Positions 6,706-6,776 of a stretch of 6,776 bases of DNA are shown one piece after another. Position numbers and translations under genes: made by a program. The notes under the pieces were generated by a model. The model was not told the origin of the DNA. It searched no databases and saw only the letters and a program-made list of their open reading frames with translations. Source of the DNA: Promethearchaeota archaeon (GTDB taxonomy: Archaea > Asgardarchaeota > Lokiarchaeia > Sigyniarchaeales > SOKP01); assembly GCA_030605895.1 (NCBI GenBank), contig JAUWHL010000080.1, positions 1 to 6,776 on the forward strand, read 5' to 3'. Numbering within the stretch: position 1 is the stretch's first letter; each line of letters begins with the position of its first letter.

Positions 6706-6745
6706 TCTTACTGTCTGGAACGATAATTATATTGTTTGCTTTCAT
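6695..6745 (-). pseudogene. 16-codon frame matching the start of the GH38 gene (stub or leader peptide)
   Basis: A short frame runs from an ATG at 6745 to a TAA at 6697-6695 and encodes MKANNIIIVPDSKNEY. Its first ten residues, MKANNIIIVP, are identical to the first ten of the alpha-mannosidase that starts at 5544. The DNA matches at 24 of 30 bases, and all six differences are synonymous third-position changes. The match stops exactly where the mannosidase continues into its catalytic HTHWD motif. The frame overlaps the start of the 351-residue gene by 11 bases in another frame. The best reading is the 5' stub of a second GH38 gene whose body was lost, with its promoter region now in front of the orphan gene. 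A translated leader peptide coupled to the next gene is the alternative. It is too short to judge from this window alone. Confidence 0.45.
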
Positions 6746-6776
6746 TTTTCTTTATTCTTTTTAATTTTAATATTAA

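Overview
The window is AT-rich DNA with five complete protein genes, all on the minus strand and transcribed from right to left. The likely host is an archaeon. None of the five starts has a clear Shine-Dalgarno sequence, and TATA-like boxes and T-rich or hairpin stop signals lie between the genes. The prenyl synthase has archaeal features, including a DDxxG second motif. The mix of a cytoplasmic GH38 mannosidase, a stand-alone receiver protein and an orphan gene would suit an Asgard-type lineage, but that placement is only a guess. An AT-rich bacterium is not strictly excluded.

Layout from right to left, in the order of transcription. At the right edge is a 16-codon reading frame (6745-6695). 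Its first ten residues match the start of the GH38 protein exactly, although six of the ten codons differ. It overlaps the start of an unrecognised 351-residue protein (6705-5650). A T-rich gap follows, then a full-length GH38 alpha-mannosidase (5544-2755). Next is a gap with a long hairpin, then a polyprenyl diphosphate synthase (2610-1543). A second hairpin is followed by a single-domain response regulator (1376-993) and the flavin prenyltransferase UbiX (803-255). The last 254 bases hold no supportable gene, but they contain a GC-rich hairpin bounded by 12-base direct repeats.

The genes are 105 to 189 bases apart, and candidate promoters or hairpins lie in most gaps, so several short transcripts are more likely than one operon. 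Two genes share a metabolic theme. UbiX makes prenylated FMN from dimethylallyl phosphate, and in many archaea a UbiD-family decarboxylase of the modified mevalonate pathway needs this cofactor. The prenyl synthase then uses the C5 units that the pathway supplies. The GH38 enzyme, which has no signal peptide, would remove alpha-mannose from glycans or a small mannosylated solute in the cytoplasm. The response regulator has no kinase or output domain beside it.

The points most worth following are the GH38-like stub ahead of the orphan gene, the alanine five residues before the first Asp-rich motif of the prenyl synthase (which predicts a product longer than C20), the orphan protein itself, and the GC-rich repeat element at the left end.
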